Assembly: GCA_018711815.1 (NCBI GenBank)
Contig: DVHU01000082.1
Span: 1-48,849 of the forward strand
DNA: 48,849 nucleotides
DNA from: Candidatus Egerieimonas intestinavium
GTDB lineage: Bacteria > Bacillota > Clostridia > Lachnospirales > Lachnospiraceae
Direction of reading: 5' to 3'
Shown: in pieces, positions 33,458 to 44,831 of the stretch
Numbering within the stretch: the first letter of the stretch is position 1
Layout of the letters: every line of letters starts with the position of its first letter
The notes under the pieces: generated by a model
Told to the model about the DNA's origin: nothing
Seen by the model: only the letters and a program-made list of their open reading frames with translations
The model's database searches: none
Translations under genes and position numbers: made by a program

Positions 33458-34366
33458 ATGGAAAAGCAAGGAAAAGTCATAGAAAAGAACCAGGGAGGTC
33501 AGCTGCGGATCAGGCGGGTGGAGAGAAGCAGCGGGGAATATCCGGACAGGCTGCGGGACTTAAACCGCATGCCCAAAGAGCTGTACGTCATAGGAAGCCT
33601 GCCCCGGGACGATAGGCCCTCGGCGGCCATCGTGGGAGCCCGGCTGTGCAGTCCCTACGGCCGGGCCCAGGCCTACCGCTATGCCCGGGAGCTGGCGGCG
33701 GCGGGGGTTCAGATCATCAGCGGCATGGCCCGGGGCGTGGACGGCTGCGCTCACCGGGGAGCTCTGGAGAACGGAGGGGACACCTGGGCGGTATTGGGCT
33801 GCGGAGTGGATATCTGTTATCCCCGGGAAAACCGGGATTTGTACCAGGACATTCCCCGGAGGGGAGGGCTGATCTCCGAGTACCCGCCGGGCCGGCCGCC
33901 CCTGGGCAGTCAGTTTCCCGCCAGAAATCGGATCATCAGCGCCCTGGCGGATCTGGTGCTGGTGGTGGAGGCCCGGGAGCGCAGCGGCTCCCTGATTACC
34001 GTGGATTTTGCCCTGGAGCAGGGGAAGACTGTGTACGCTGTTCCGGGCCGGGCGGGGGACCCTTTAAGCGTCGGCTGCAACCGGCTGATCGCCCAGGGGG
34101 CGGGCATCGCCCTGAGTCCCCGGGAGCTGCTGGAGGAATGGGGGATTACCCCGGATAAGAACCCCCTGGGGGAGGAAAAAAACAACTTTGGTCTTGCAAG
34201 AACAGGGGATATGGTGTATAGTTGTCTAAGTTTAGTGCCGAAACATCTCTCCTGTATTGCCCGGGAGGCGGGGGTCACCCCGGCGGAGGCGGGAACCCGG
34301 CTTTTGGAGTTTGTGCTTCAGGGGCTGGCCCAGGAGACGGCGCGAAATTATTTTGTTAGAAAGTAA
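33458..34366 (+). CDS. dprA: DNA-processing protein DprA
   Basis: 302 aa, ATG 1 nt after the comM stop. Rossmann-like DprA core: SAAIVGARLCSPYGRAQAYRYARELAAAGVQIISGMARGVDGCAHRGAL, AVLGCGVDICYPREN, FPARNRIISALADLVLVVEARERSGSLITVDFALEQGKTVYAVPG, then a C-terminal winged helix. It loads RecA onto incoming single-stranded DNA. comM and dprA together do not prove competence, since both are widely kept in Clostridia. Confidence 0.95.
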   Translation: MEKQGKVIEKNQGGQLRIRRVERSSGEYPDRLRDLNRMPKELYVIGSLPRDDRPSAAIVGARLCSPYGRAQAYRYARELAAAGVQIISGMARGVDGCAHRGALENGGDTWAVLGCGVDICYPRENRDLYQDIPRRGGLISEYPPGRPPLGSQFPARNRIISALADLVLVVEARERSGSLITVDFALEQGKTVYAVPGRAGDPLSVGCNRLIAQGAGIALSPRELLEEWGITPDKNPLGEEKNNFGLARTGDMVYSCLSLVPKHLSCIAREAGVTPAEAGTRLLEFVLQGLAQETARNYFVRK

Positions 34367-34391
34367 GCTAGGAAATAAACAGGAGGCTATC

Positions 34392-36464
34392 GTGGCAAAG
34401 AATCTTGTGATTGTAGAGTCACCTGCAAAAGTAAAGACAATTAAAAAATTTCTGGGATCCAATTATGAGGTGGCGGCATCCAACGGCCATGTGCGGGATC
34501 TACCCAAGAGTCAGATGGGTATTGATATCGACCATGATTACGAGCCCAAATATATCACCATCCGGGGGAAGGGAGAGCTTCTGGCCGGGCTGCGCAAGGC
34601 GGCCAAGAAGGCGGATAAGGTTTATCTGGCTACCGACCCGGACCGGGAGGGGGAGGCTATCTCCTGGCATCTGTCCAAGGCTCTGAACCTGGATGAGAAA
34701 AAGATGCGCAGAATCACCTTCAATGAGATCACCAAATCTGCGGTGAAGGAATCCATCAAGCACGCCCGGGATATCGACATGAACCTGGTAAATGAGCAGC
34801 AGGTCAGAAGAATGTTGGACCGTATGGTGGGTTACCGGATCAGCCCGGTGCTCTGGGCCAAGATCAAACGGGGACTCTCCGCGGGGCGGGTGCAGTCCGT
34901 GGCTCTGCGGATTATCGACGACCGGGAGCGGGAGATCAACGATTTTATCCCCGAGGAGTACTGGTCTTTAGACGCGGTATTTGAGGTTCCCGGGGAGAAG
35001 CGCCCGCTGACGGCCAAGTTTTACGGCAGCGGAAAGAAGAAGATGAGCATCGGCTCCCAGGAGGAGCTGAATGAGATTTTAAAGAACCTGGAGGGGGCCT
35101 CCTTCCGGGTGGCGGAGGTGAAAAAAGGAGAGCGAACCAAAAAAGCGCCCCTGCCCTTCACTACCAGTACCCTGCAGCAGGAGGCGGCTAAGGCCCTGAA
35201 CTTCTCCACCCAGAAGACCATGCGCCTGGCCCAGCAGCTCTATGAGGGAATTGATATCAAGGGCAACGGCACCGTGGGTGTGATTTCCTACCTGCGTACG
35301 GACTCCACGCGAATCTCCGACGAGGCGGACGCCATGGCCAAGGATTTCATCCGGGAGCAGTACGGCGAGGCCTATGTGGCAGAGGGGGGAACCCAGAATT
35401 CCAACAAAAAGGCCCAGGACGCCCACGAGGCCATCCGCCCCACGGATGTGGCCAGGACGCCGGCGGTCATGAAGGATTCCCTCTCCCGGGATCAGTTCAG
35501 GCTCTATCAGCTGATCTGGAAGCGTTTTGTGGCCAGCCGGATGAAGCCCACCGTATATGAGACAACCTCCGTGAAGATCGAGGGAGGCGGGTATTATTTT
35601 ACTGTGGCGGCTTCCAAGCGGATTTTCGACGGTTATATGTCCGTGTACGTTCAGAGCGACGAGGAGGAAGAGGGAGGCAATCTGCTGGCCCGGGGCATTG
35701 ATGAGAATACCAGCCTGAAGCTTCAGAAGCTGGATCCCCAGCAGCATTTTACCCAGCCCCCGGCCCACTACACAGAGGCTTCCCTGGTGAAGACCCTGGA
35801 GGAACTGGGTATCGGACGGCCCAGCACCTATGCGCCCACCATCACCACCATCATTGCCAGAAGGTATGTGGCCAAAGAAAACAAAAATCTGTACATGACG
35901 GAGCTGGGCGAGGTGGTCAGCAGCATGATGAAGAAGGCCTTCCCCAGCATCGTAGATGTGAACTTCACCGCCACCATGGAGGATCTCCTGGATAAGGTGG
36001 GGGACGGCACCGTGGATTGGAAAACCATCATCCGAAACTTTTATCCGGATCTGGACGAGGCGGTACAGGCCGCCGAGAAGGAGCTGGAGGAGGTTAAGAT
36101 CGAGGATGAGGTGACGGACGTCATCTGTGAGAACTGCGGCCGCAACATGGTGGTCAAGTACGGCCCCCACGGAAGATTTCTGGCCTGCCCGGGCTTTCCG
36201 GAGTGCCGGAACACGAAGCCTTATCTGGAAAAGATCGGCGTGAAGTGTCCCAAGTGCGGCAAGGAGATTGTGCTGAAAAAGACCAAGAAGGGCAGAAAGT
36301 ATTACGGCTGTGAGGATAATCCCCAGTGCGACTTCATGTCCTGGCAGAAGCCTTCAGAGAAGCCATGTCCCCAGTGCGGAGGATACATGGTGGAGAAGGG
36401 AAATAAGCTGGTCTGCGCCGACGAGCACTGCGGTTATGTGGAGATGAAGAAAACTGAAAAATAG
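34392..36464 (+). CDS. topA: DNA topoisomerase I
   Basis: 690 aa from GTG 34392, which has AGGAGG 5 nt upstream; the open frame extends upstream to 34257 into dprA, but that part is not TopA-like. Toprim domain (NLVIVESPAKVKTIKKFLGSNYEV, DPDREGEAISWHL), catalytic tyrosine in SYLRTDSTRIS, and three C-terminal zinc ribbons (CENCGRNM..CPGFPEC, CPKCGKEI..CEDNPQC, CPQCGGYM..CADEHC). It relaxes negative supercoils by single-strand passage. Confidence 0.97.
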   Translation: MAKNLVIVESPAKVKTIKKFLGSNYEVAASNGHVRDLPKSQMGIDIDHDYEPKYITIRGKGELLAGLRKAAKKADKVYLATDPDREGEAISWHLSKALNLDEKKMRRITFNEITKSAVKESIKHARDIDMNLVNEQQVRRMLDRMVGYRISPVLWAKIKRGLSAGRVQSVALRIIDDREREINDFIPEEYWSLDAVFEVPGEKRPLTAKFYGSGKKKMSIGSQEELNEILKNLEGASFRVAEVKKGERTKKAPLPFTTSTLQQEAAKALNFSTQKTMRLAQQLYEGIDIKGNGTVGVISYLRTDSTRISDEADAMAKDFIREQYGEAYVAEGGTQNSNKKAQDAHEAIRPTDVARTPAVMKDSLSRDQFRLYQLIWKRFVASRMKPTVYETTSVKIEGGGYYFTVAASKRIFDGYMSVYVQSDEEEEGGNLLARGIDENTSLKLQKLDPQQHFTQPPAHYTEASLVKTLEELGIGRPSTYAPTITTIIARRYVAKENKNLYMTELGEVVSSMMKKAFPSIVDVNFTATMEDLLDKVGDGTVDWKTIIRNFYPDLDEAVQAAEKELEEVKIEDEVTDVICENCGRNMVVKYGPHGRFLACPGFPECRNTKPYLEKIGVKCPKCGKEIVLKKTKKGRKYYGCEDNPQCDFMSWQKPSEKPCPQCGGYMVEKGNKLVCADEHCGYVEMKKTEK

Positions 36465-36475
36465 AAAAACTTTCG

Positions 36476-36503
36476 GAGACTGCTTCATAGCAGTCTCTTT
36501 TTT
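36476..36503 (+). terminator. topA terminator
   Basis: GAGACTGCT-TCAT-AGCAGTCTC is a perfect 9-bp stem followed by TTTTTT, 11 nt after the topA stop. Confidence 0.9.
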
Positions 36504-36590
36504 GTGCCCAAAGAGGGAAGATGGGGGAGGGAAAGGTGGATTGTACAAAAAAATTGAGAAAATAATGGGTATTTCGCAGTAAATAATTAA

Positions 36591-36756
36591 AATTTTCATT
36601 GCTTCTGATTTAAATCTGTGTTACGATAAATTTAGGTAAAAAGACTCATTTTGCGTTTGCTAAAAATAATGACTCAAATATATCCGAAAAAAAGTCTATT
36701 TATTGCAAATTGTGCGTGTAACAGCGTCTGGGACGCCTGAGAATAAGACTTACACG
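36591..36756 (+). promoter_or_regulatory. codY promoter region and structured leader
   Basis: The 320-nt gap before codY is AT-rich. TTGCTT (36599-36604), 17-nt spacer, TACGAT (36622-36627) is the best promoter; a second weaker pair is TTTGCT/TATATC (36656-36684). AATTTTCATTGCTTC at 36592 resembles half of a CodY box (9 of 15) and would overlap the -35. The leader can fold a two-tier hairpin: CGTGTAA/TTACACG (36715-36721, 36750-36756) enclosing GCGTC-TGG-GACGC. Confidence 0.4.
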
Positions 36757-36780
36757 ACAAGAAAAAGAAAGGAGAACGGC

Positions 36781-37584
36781 ATGAGCGTACAATTATTGGA
36801 TAAAACCAGAAAAATCAATAAGCTTCTGCACAATAACAGCTCCACCAAAGTAGTATTTAACGATATTTGCCAGGTGATGATGGAGACGCTGGATTCTAAT
36901 ATCCTGGTGATCAGCAAAAAGGGAAAGGTTTTGGGCGTGAGCCTCTGCCCCGGCGTGGAGGAGATTACCGAACTGATCGACGATAACGTGGGCGGATATG
37001 TGGATCCCCTGTTAAACGACCGTTTTCTGGGAGTATTGTCCACCAAGGAGAATGTGAATCTTCAGACTTTGGGCTTTGAGGGAGAGCATATCGTCAAATA
37101 CCGGGCCATCATCAATCCCATCGACATCGCCGGGGAGAGATTGGGAACGGTATTTATCTACCGCAGCGATAAGGAGTACGATATCGAGGACATTATTGTC
37201 AGCGAGTACGGCACCACAGTGGTGGGGCTGGAGATGATGCGCTCTGTCAATGAGGAGAACGCGGAGGAGGCCAGAAAGATTCAGGTGGTTAAATCGGCGT
37301 TCAGCACCCTGTCCTTCTCGGAGCTGGAGGCCATCATTCACATTTTCGACGAGCTGGACGGCGAGGAGGGAATCCTGGTGGCCAGCAAGATCGCGGACCG
37401 GGTAGGCATCACCCGTTCGGTGATCGTCAACGCTCTGCGCAAGTTCGAGAGCGCCGGGGTTATCGAGTCCCGCTCCAGCGGCATGAAGGGAACCTACATT
37501 AAAGTATTAAACGAGGTGATCTTCGACGAGCTGGAGGAGCTGAAGAAGAGAAAAAATTTAAAGGGCTATGAGAAAGAAAAATAA
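36781..37584 (+). CDS. codY: GTP-sensing global transcriptional regulator CodY
   Basis: 267 aa from ATG 36781 (AAAGGAG upstream); the frame extends upstream but without a start that has a ribosome site. N-terminal GAF domain for branched-chain amino acids (LLDKTRKINKLLHNNSSTKVVFNDICQVMMETLDSNILVIS), and the C-terminal winged helix (EGILVASKIADRVGITRSVIVNALRKFESAGVIESRSSGMKGTYIKVLN). It represses nitrogen and virulence-type genes when nutrients are plentiful. The dprA-topA-codY order is typical of Clostridia. Confidence 0.96.
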   Translation: MSVQLLDKTRKINKLLHNNSSTKVVFNDICQVMMETLDSNILVISKKGKVLGVSLCPGVEEITELIDDNVGGYVDPLLNDRFLGVLSTKENVNLQTLGFEGEHIVKYRAIINPIDIAGERLGTVFIYRSDKEYDIEDIIVSEYGTTVVGLEMMRSVNEENAEEARKIQVVKSAFSTLSFSELEAIIHIFDELDGEEGILVASKIADRVGITRSVIVNALRKFESAGVIESRSSGMKGTYIKVLNEVIFDELEELKKRKNLKGYEKEK

Positions 37585-37616
37585 GGCGCTGCCGCCCGAG
37601 GCATAAAAAAGATCGA

Positions 37617-37653
37617 AGGGGTACCCGGGGAACTATCCAGGGTACTCTTTTTT
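37617..37653 (+). terminator. codY terminator
   Basis: AGGGGTACCC (37617-37626) pairs with GGGTACTCTT (37640-37649) with two wobbles, followed by TTTTT. Confidence 0.75.
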
Positions 37654-37782
37654 GTTCTCCGGGCAGGAGCGCCCAGCGGCGCTATTTGCCTGTGAAAAAC
37701 AAAAAGATAAGAAAAACTGAGTATAAAAGAGAAAATAAGAGAATAAACAAAAAAATACCGGAAAAAATAACGTTTAGTAAAG

Positions 37783-37850
37783 TTGCGAAAAGACATGGAT
37801 TTCACTAATATAAGAGCCATGAAGTAGCACTCGACTTTGATGAGTGCTAA
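37783..37850 (+). promoter_or_regulatory. groES-groEL promoter with CIRCE
   Basis: TTGCGA (37783-37788), 17-nt spacer, TAATAT (37806-37811), then GTAGCACTC-N9-GAGTGCTAA (37824-37850), a CIRCE differing from consensus only at its first base. HrcA from this window should bind it. The rest of the 297-nt codY-groES gap is a long purine-rich AT stretch with nothing else recognisable. Confidence 0.88.
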
Positions 37851-37881
37851 TAGCGAGAGATAATAAAAGGAGGCTATAAAC

Positions 37882-38166
37882 ATGAAGTTAGTACCCTTAG
37901 GTGACAGAGTTGTATTAAAGCAGTTAGTGGCAGAGGAGAAGACCGCATCCGGAATCGTACTGCCGGGTCAGGCCCAGGAGAAACCCCAGCAGGCAGAGGT
38001 TGTAGCTGTGGGACCGGGCGGAATGGTTGACGGCAACGAGGTGAAGATGGAGGTTGCTGTGGGCGATCAGGTCATCTACTCCAAATACGCCGGCACAGAA
38101 GTGAAGATGGATAAAGAAGAGTACATTATCGTAAAACAGAGCGATATTCTGGCAATCGTAAAATAA
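37882..38166 (+). CDS. groES: Co-chaperonin GroES
   Basis: 94 aa. MKLVPLGDRVVLKQLVAEEKTASGIVLPGQAQEKPQQAEVVAVGPGG is the GroES beta barrel with its mobile loop (EEKTASGIVLP), and it ends EEYIIVKQSDILAIVK. The heptamer caps GroEL. AAAGGAGG upstream. groEL follows after 42 nt. Confidence 0.97.
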   Translation: MKLVPLGDRVVLKQLVAEEKTASGIVLPGQAQEKPQQAEVVAVGPGGMVDGNEVKMEVAVGDQVIYSKYAGTEVKMDKEEYIIVKQSDILAIVK

Positions 38167-38169
38167 TAG

Positions 38170-39828
<1,659 letters not shown>

Positions 39829-39909
39829 GAAATATCTTAAGATAAGAAATGATGAGGAGAACCTTGTCTTTGGAGGAATGAGGAAGCGGCGAGCGGCCTT
39901 GTTCCCCGG

Positions 39910-39928
39910 GGGAGGGTTCTCCCTTTTT
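39910..39928 (+). terminator. groEL terminator
   Basis: GGGAG-GGTT-CTCCC followed by TTTTT. A longer alternative pairing GGAGAACC (39856-39863) with GGTTCTCC (39915-39922) is also possible. Confidence 0.65.
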
Positions 39929-39941
39929 GTGGGATTGCCGA

Positions 39942-39970
39942 TTGACACCGGGGCGTATTATTGATAAAAT
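39942..39970 (+). promoter_or_regulatory. guaB promoter
   Basis: TTGACA (39942-39947), 17-nt spacer, TAAAAT (39965-39970). The leader is about 30 nt, too short for a riboswitch. Confidence 0.7.
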
Positions 39971-39972
39971 AA

Positions 39973-41463
<1,491 letters not shown>

Positions 41464-41471
41464 AAACAGGC

Positions 41472-41504
41472 GGGGACGTCGCAAGGGTTTAGTGCGGCGG
41501 CCCC
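41472..41504 (+). terminator. Hairpin after guaB, GRGG-NN-G-NN-GCA family
   Basis: GGGGACGTCGCA (41472-41483) pairs with TGCGGCGGCCCC (41493-41504) at 11 of 12 positions counting one wobble. The trailing sequence is TTCCTC, a weak T-run, so termination efficiency is unclear. Confidence 0.5.
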
Positions 41505-41536
41505 TTCCTCGGTTTGGAGGGCCGGATTGCCATACC

Positions 41537-42223
41537 ATGAATGAGCGAGATTATGATTTGAGGGAGCGCAGGCAGAGGATGCTGGAGGAGCGCAGAAGAA
41601 GGGTCCGCCGGAATCGGATCCTTTTAGGCGCGGCAGTGGTTCTGATTGCAGCGGTGGGATTTTTTGGGATTAGGAGAATCTTTTCCTCCGATGAAAATCA
41701 GCTGGAGGAGGGCTGGGAGGATGCTCCCGCCATGAAGGTGGAGCTTCTGACGCCCAACGAGTATTCCCGGCCGGAGATACCTCTGGAGAAGATTAATGGT
41801 ATTGTGGTTCATTATACGGCTAATCCCGGCAGCTCGGCGGAGGCCAATCGAAACTATTTTGAGGGATTGAAGGACTCCGGCGCCACCTATGCCAGCAGCC
41901 ATTTCATTATTGGCCTGAAGGGGGAGATTATTCAGTGTATCCCCAGCAAGGAGATTGCCTACGCCTCCAACGAGAGAAATGAGGACACCCTTTCCATCGA
42001 GTGCTGTCACCCGGACGAGAGCGGCGTGTTTACGGACGCCACCTATGATTCCCTGGTGGATCTGGTGGCCTGGCTCTGTCAGCGGTTCGGCCTTCAGAGT
42101 ACGGACGTGATCCGGCATTACGATGTGACGGGAAAAATCTGTCCCAAGGCCTTTGTGGAGGATGAGCAGGCCTGGGAGCAATTCCGCAGCGATGTGGCGG
42201 AGGGGATCAACAAATTAGCGTAA
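41537..42223 (+). CDS. Membrane-anchored N-acetylmuramoyl-L-alanine amidase
   Basis: 228 aa from ATG 41537; GGAGG lies 17 nt upstream, so the start is not certain. An Arg-rich cytoplasmic tail (RERRQRMLEERRRRVRRNR) and one TM helix (about 28-46) are followed by an Amidase_2 domain with zinc ligands in GIVVHYTANPG and IRHYDVTGKICPK, like T7 lysozyme. It cleaves the stem peptide from muramic acid outside the cell. Confidence 0.85.
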   Translation: MNERDYDLRERRQRMLEERRRRVRRNRILLGAAVVLIAAVGFFGIRRIFSSDENQLEEGWEDAPAMKVELLTPNEYSRPEIPLEKINGIVVHYTANPGSSAEANRNYFEGLKDSGATYASSHFIIGLKGEIIQCIPSKEIAYASNERNEDTLSIECCHPDESGVFTDATYDSLVDLVAWLCQRFGLQSTDVIRHYDVTGKICPKAFVEDEQAWEQFRSDVAEGINKLA

Positions 42224-42236
42224 AGGCAGGAAGTAT

Positions 42237-42464
42237 ATGAAAAGAATTTCTATCCATTTAAAGGATATGGCGGAGATCAAGAGATTTGTGAATCTGGTGG
42301 CTATGCAGGATTTTGAGATTGATTTGATTTCCGGCCGCTATCTGACAGATGCAAAGTCCATCATGGGGGTGTTAAGTATGGACTTGAATCAGCCCATTGA
42401 TATGCTGGTTCACAGCGAGAGGTGTGAGGAATTTCTTGAGGCGATAAAAGACTATATTTTGTGA
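42237..42464 (+). CDS. Second HPr-like protein without His15
   Basis: 75 aa, paralogous to the gene at 23401: DFEIDLISGRYLTDAKSIMGVLSMDLNQPIDMLVHSE keeps the serine-site region (Ser41) but the N-terminus LKDMAEIKRFVNLV replaces the His15 loop. It follows the amidase by 13 nt with AGGAAG before the ATG. A PTS phosphotransfer role is excluded by the missing histidine; a Crh-like regulatory role is possible. Confidence 0.78.
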   Translation: MKRISIHLKDMAEIKRFVNLVAMQDFEIDLISGRYLTDAKSIMGVLSMDLNQPIDMLVHSERCEEFLEAIKDYIL

Positions 42465-42468
42465 TTGT

Positions 42469-42498
42469 AAGCGGCTGCTCACCATGGCGGCCGCTTTT
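42469..42498 (+). terminator. Terminator after the HPr-like gene
   Basis: AAGCGGC (42469-42475) pairs with GCCGCTT (42490-42496), followed by TTTT overlapping the arm. Confidence 0.6.
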
Positions 42499-42560
42499 CA
42501 TATACACCTACACCGACGTTAGTGAGAATAGTGTTTGGCTAATGCAGCAGCTCTTCTTGG

Positions 42561-42619
42561 CGTGAAATAATATTTTTTGGAAAAAGGAGATTGTAAAATT
42601 TATTTCACGATGTTAAAAT
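42561..42619 (+). promoter_or_regulatory. PfkB-gene promoter overlapped by a 10-bp inverted repeat
   Basis: TTGTAA (42591-42596), 17-nt spacer, TAAAAT (42614-42619). CGTGAAATAA (42561-42570) and its exact complement TTATTTCACG (42600-42609) flank the -35, the second arm lying in the spacer, so a repressor bound there would block the promoter. A fragment TAATGCAGCAGCTC (42539-42552) just upstream resembles one arm of the dnaJ terminator hairpin. Confidence 0.5.
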
Positions 42620-42662
42620 ATAGACAATATGAAGCAGAAACTAAGGAAAAGGGGATTTTAAT

Positions 42663-43640
42663 ATGAGCGAGCAGACAAAAAAGTATGATGCCATTTGCAT
42701 CGGCCAAATTGTGCAGGATATTCTGGTGACGAACATTCCCGAGGACGCTCTCACCTGCGGGGAGCCCACCATCGACGCCGATCAGATTCTGATGGCCGGC
42801 GGCGGAGACGCCATTAACGAGGCGGCCACCCTGTCAAGGCTGGGGAATAACGTGGCTCTTCTGGGCAGACTGGATCAGGGAGATGTGGGCAATATGATCT
42901 GCGGCGATCTGGATCGCTGCGGCATCAATAAGGATCTGCTGATCCGGCCCGAGGACTGCCAATCGGTGTCTGTCATTGTGGTGGTAAAGCCCAACGGGGA
43001 ACACTCCTTCTTCCTGGGGAAGGGAGAAAACGACGCTCTTCAGCGAGCGGACATTGATCTGTCTGTGTTCCGGGAGGCCAGAGCTGTTCTGGCGGGAAGC
43101 CTGTACATTCTGGGAGAGCTGGACACCAACGGCATTGTGGAAATTTTCCGGGCGGCCAAGGAGGGGGGAGCCATCACTGTGGCGGATATGACCTACGATT
43201 CCAAGAAGCTGGGCCCCCACGCCTTTGATGACTTGTATCCTTATGTGGACTACTGTATGCCCAGCTACGAAGAGGCCAGCTACGTCACCGGAGAGACGGA
43301 GCCGGACGCCATAGCGGACGCCTTCCTGAACATGGGAGCAAAGCATGTGCTGATTAAGCTGGGAGGCGAAGGATGCTTTTTCAAGGATGCCCAGAAGCGC
43401 TTTTACACGGATCCCTTTAAGATAACGCCGGTGGATACCACGGGCTGCGGGGATAACTTCGTGGCCGCATTCACCCACTGCCTGCTGAAAGGCCTTTCGG
43501 TGGAGGAGTGCGCGGAGTTTGCCAGCGCAGCCGGGGCGCTGAATTCTCAGGGGCTGGGAGCGCACATGACGGTAATGTCCGAGGAGCAGGTGTTGGAGTT
43601 TATGAAAAATACGCCCAAGGTGGAATTTCACCGGAACTGA
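42663..43640 (+). CDS. PfkB-family carbohydrate or nucleoside kinase
   Basis: 325 aa ribokinase fold. N-terminal IVQDILVTNIP and MAGGGDAINEAATLSRLGNNVALLGRLDQGDVGNMI, C-terminal signature ITPVDTTGCGDNFVAAFTHCLL, which carries the catalytic Asp; the usual DTTGAGD is DTTGCGD here. Substrate could be a sugar, fructose-phosphate or nucleoside. It stands alone with its own promoter and operator-like repeat. Confidence 0.88.
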   Translation: MSEQTKKYDAICIGQIVQDILVTNIPEDALTCGEPTIDADQILMAGGGDAINEAATLSRLGNNVALLGRLDQGDVGNMICGDLDRCGINKDLLIRPEDCQSVSVIVVVKPNGEHSFFLGKGENDALQRADIDLSVFREARAVLAGSLYILGELDTNGIVEIFRAAKEGGAITVADMTYDSKKLGPHAFDDLYPYVDYCMPSYEEASYVTGETEPDAIADAFLNMGAKHVLIKLGGEGCFFKDAQKRFYTDPFKITPVDTTGCGDNFVAAFTHCLLKGLSVEECAEFASAAGALNSQGLGAHMTVMSEEQVLEFMKNTPKVEFHRN

Positions 43641-43717
43641 CCGGCCATTAAAATCTGCCGAGGAAAAGCCGGAGCTGACCGGCTGTTAAAGCTTTTCGGG
43701 AAATAGAGGGAAAAATT

Positions 43718-43806
43718 AGAGGAGCCGCCGCAATTAAGAAGGATCACCGTATAGCTATGCGATACGGGAAGTACTCTTAATTGCGGCGGCTCCTCTTACA
43801 GTTTCC
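43718..43806. terminator. Perfect 22-bp hairpin between convergent PfkB and D-lactate dehydrogenase genes
   Basis: Arms 43718-43739 and 43785-43806 match perfectly over 22 bp. The 45-nt loop contains a nested stem CCGTAT/ATACGG. The arm core GGAGCCGCCGCAAT belongs to the GRGG-NN-G-NN-GCA family. No clear T-run, so its terminator role is inferred from its position between stops at 43640 and 43825. Confidence 0.6.
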
Positions 43807-43824
43807 CCTGGTTACTGGGGCTTC

Positions 43825-44811
43825 TTACGCCAGTTTATTGGGGGTGTTTTCGCCGGCCTGGAAGGCCATGGCGTTCTCAAAGGTGGTCTTGCTGATGGCC
43901 TCCAGAGCCTCCATGGTGAAGAAGGCCTGATGGGAGGTGATCACCACGTTGGGGAAGGACAGCAGCCGGGCGGTGGTGGAGTGCTCCAGGATGTCGTCGG
44001 AGCGGTCCTCAAACACGTTGTTAGTTTCCTCCTCGTACACGTCCAGGCCCACGGCGAAGAACTTGTGGGCGCGGATTCCCTCGATGAGGTCGTCGGTCTT
44101 CACCAGACCGCCCCGGGAGGTGTTCACCAGGATTACGCCATCCTTCATCTTCTGAATGGTGGGTTTGCTGATCAGGTGATGGTTCTCGTCGGTCATGGGG
44201 CAGTGCAGGGAGATCAGATCGCTCTGGGCCAGCAGCTCATCCATGGTCACGTATTTTACAAAATCCAGGGAGGGATTCTGGTATACATCGTAGGCGATAA
44301 CGTTCATGCCAAAGCCGTGGCAGATTCTGGCCATGGCTGCGCCGATTTTTCCGGTGCCGATAATTCCGGCGGTTTTCTGGTAGAAGTTAATGCCCAAAAG
44401 TCCGCTGAGGCTGAAATCATTTTCCCGCACCTTCAGGTATGCCTTGTGCATGCGGCGGTTGGCGATGAGGGCCAGCGCCATGGCGTGCTCGGCCACGGCC
44501 TCGGGAGAGTATCCGGGAACCCGGTATACCTGGATGCCGCACTCCTTGGCGGTGTCCAGATCCACGTTGTTGAAGCCGGCGCAGCGCATAAGGATCAGCT
44601 TGATGCCAGCCTCGTGGAGGGTCTTTATGGTCTGGGTTCCCACATCCGCGTTCACGAAGGCGCAAACCGCGTCAAAGCCCTTGGCCAGTTTGGCAGTTCT
44701 GGGCTCCAGGTTGGTTTTCATGTATTCCATCTGGATGTCCGGATAATCGCTGGCCATCATATTGAAGGCCATCTTGTCATAGTCCTTGGTGTCGTAAAAT
44801 AATACTTTCAT
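43825..44811 (-). CDS. ldhA: D-lactate dehydrogenase (D-2-hydroxyacid dehydrogenase family)
   Basis: 328 aa. MKVLFYDTKDYDKMAFNMMASDY start and the NAD-binding GIIGTGKIGAAMARICHGFGMNVIAYD, with catalytic Arg/Glu/His in NTSRGGLVKTDDL, GLDVYEEET and VVITSHQAFFT. It reduces pyruvate to D-lactate during fermentation. It is downstream of the AlaX gene (20 nt) on the same strand. AGGAGG precedes the start. Confidence 0.9.
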   Translation of the reverse strand: MKVLFYDTKDYDKMAFNMMASDYPDIQMEYMKTNLEPRTAKLAKGFDAVCAFVNADVGTQTIKTLHEAGIKLILMRCAGFNNVDLDTAKECGIQVYRVPGYSPEAVAEHAMALALIANRRMHKAYLKVRENDFSLSGLLGINFYQKTAGIIGTGKIGAAMARICHGFGMNVIAYDVYQNPSLDFVKYVTMDELLAQSDLISLHCPMTDENHHLISKPTIQKMKDGVILVNTSRGGLVKTDDLIEGIRAHKFFAVGLDVYEEETNNVFEDRSDDILEHSTTARLLSFPNVVITSHQAFFTMEALEAISKTTFENAMAFQAGENTPNKLA

Positions 44812-44831
44812 GCAGCTTCCTCCTGTTTTTT

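Noticed and set aside
34257..34391. Upstream extension of topA into dprA
   Set aside because: The added residues are basic, overlap dprA and do not match TopA; AGGAGG before GTG 34392 fixes the start.
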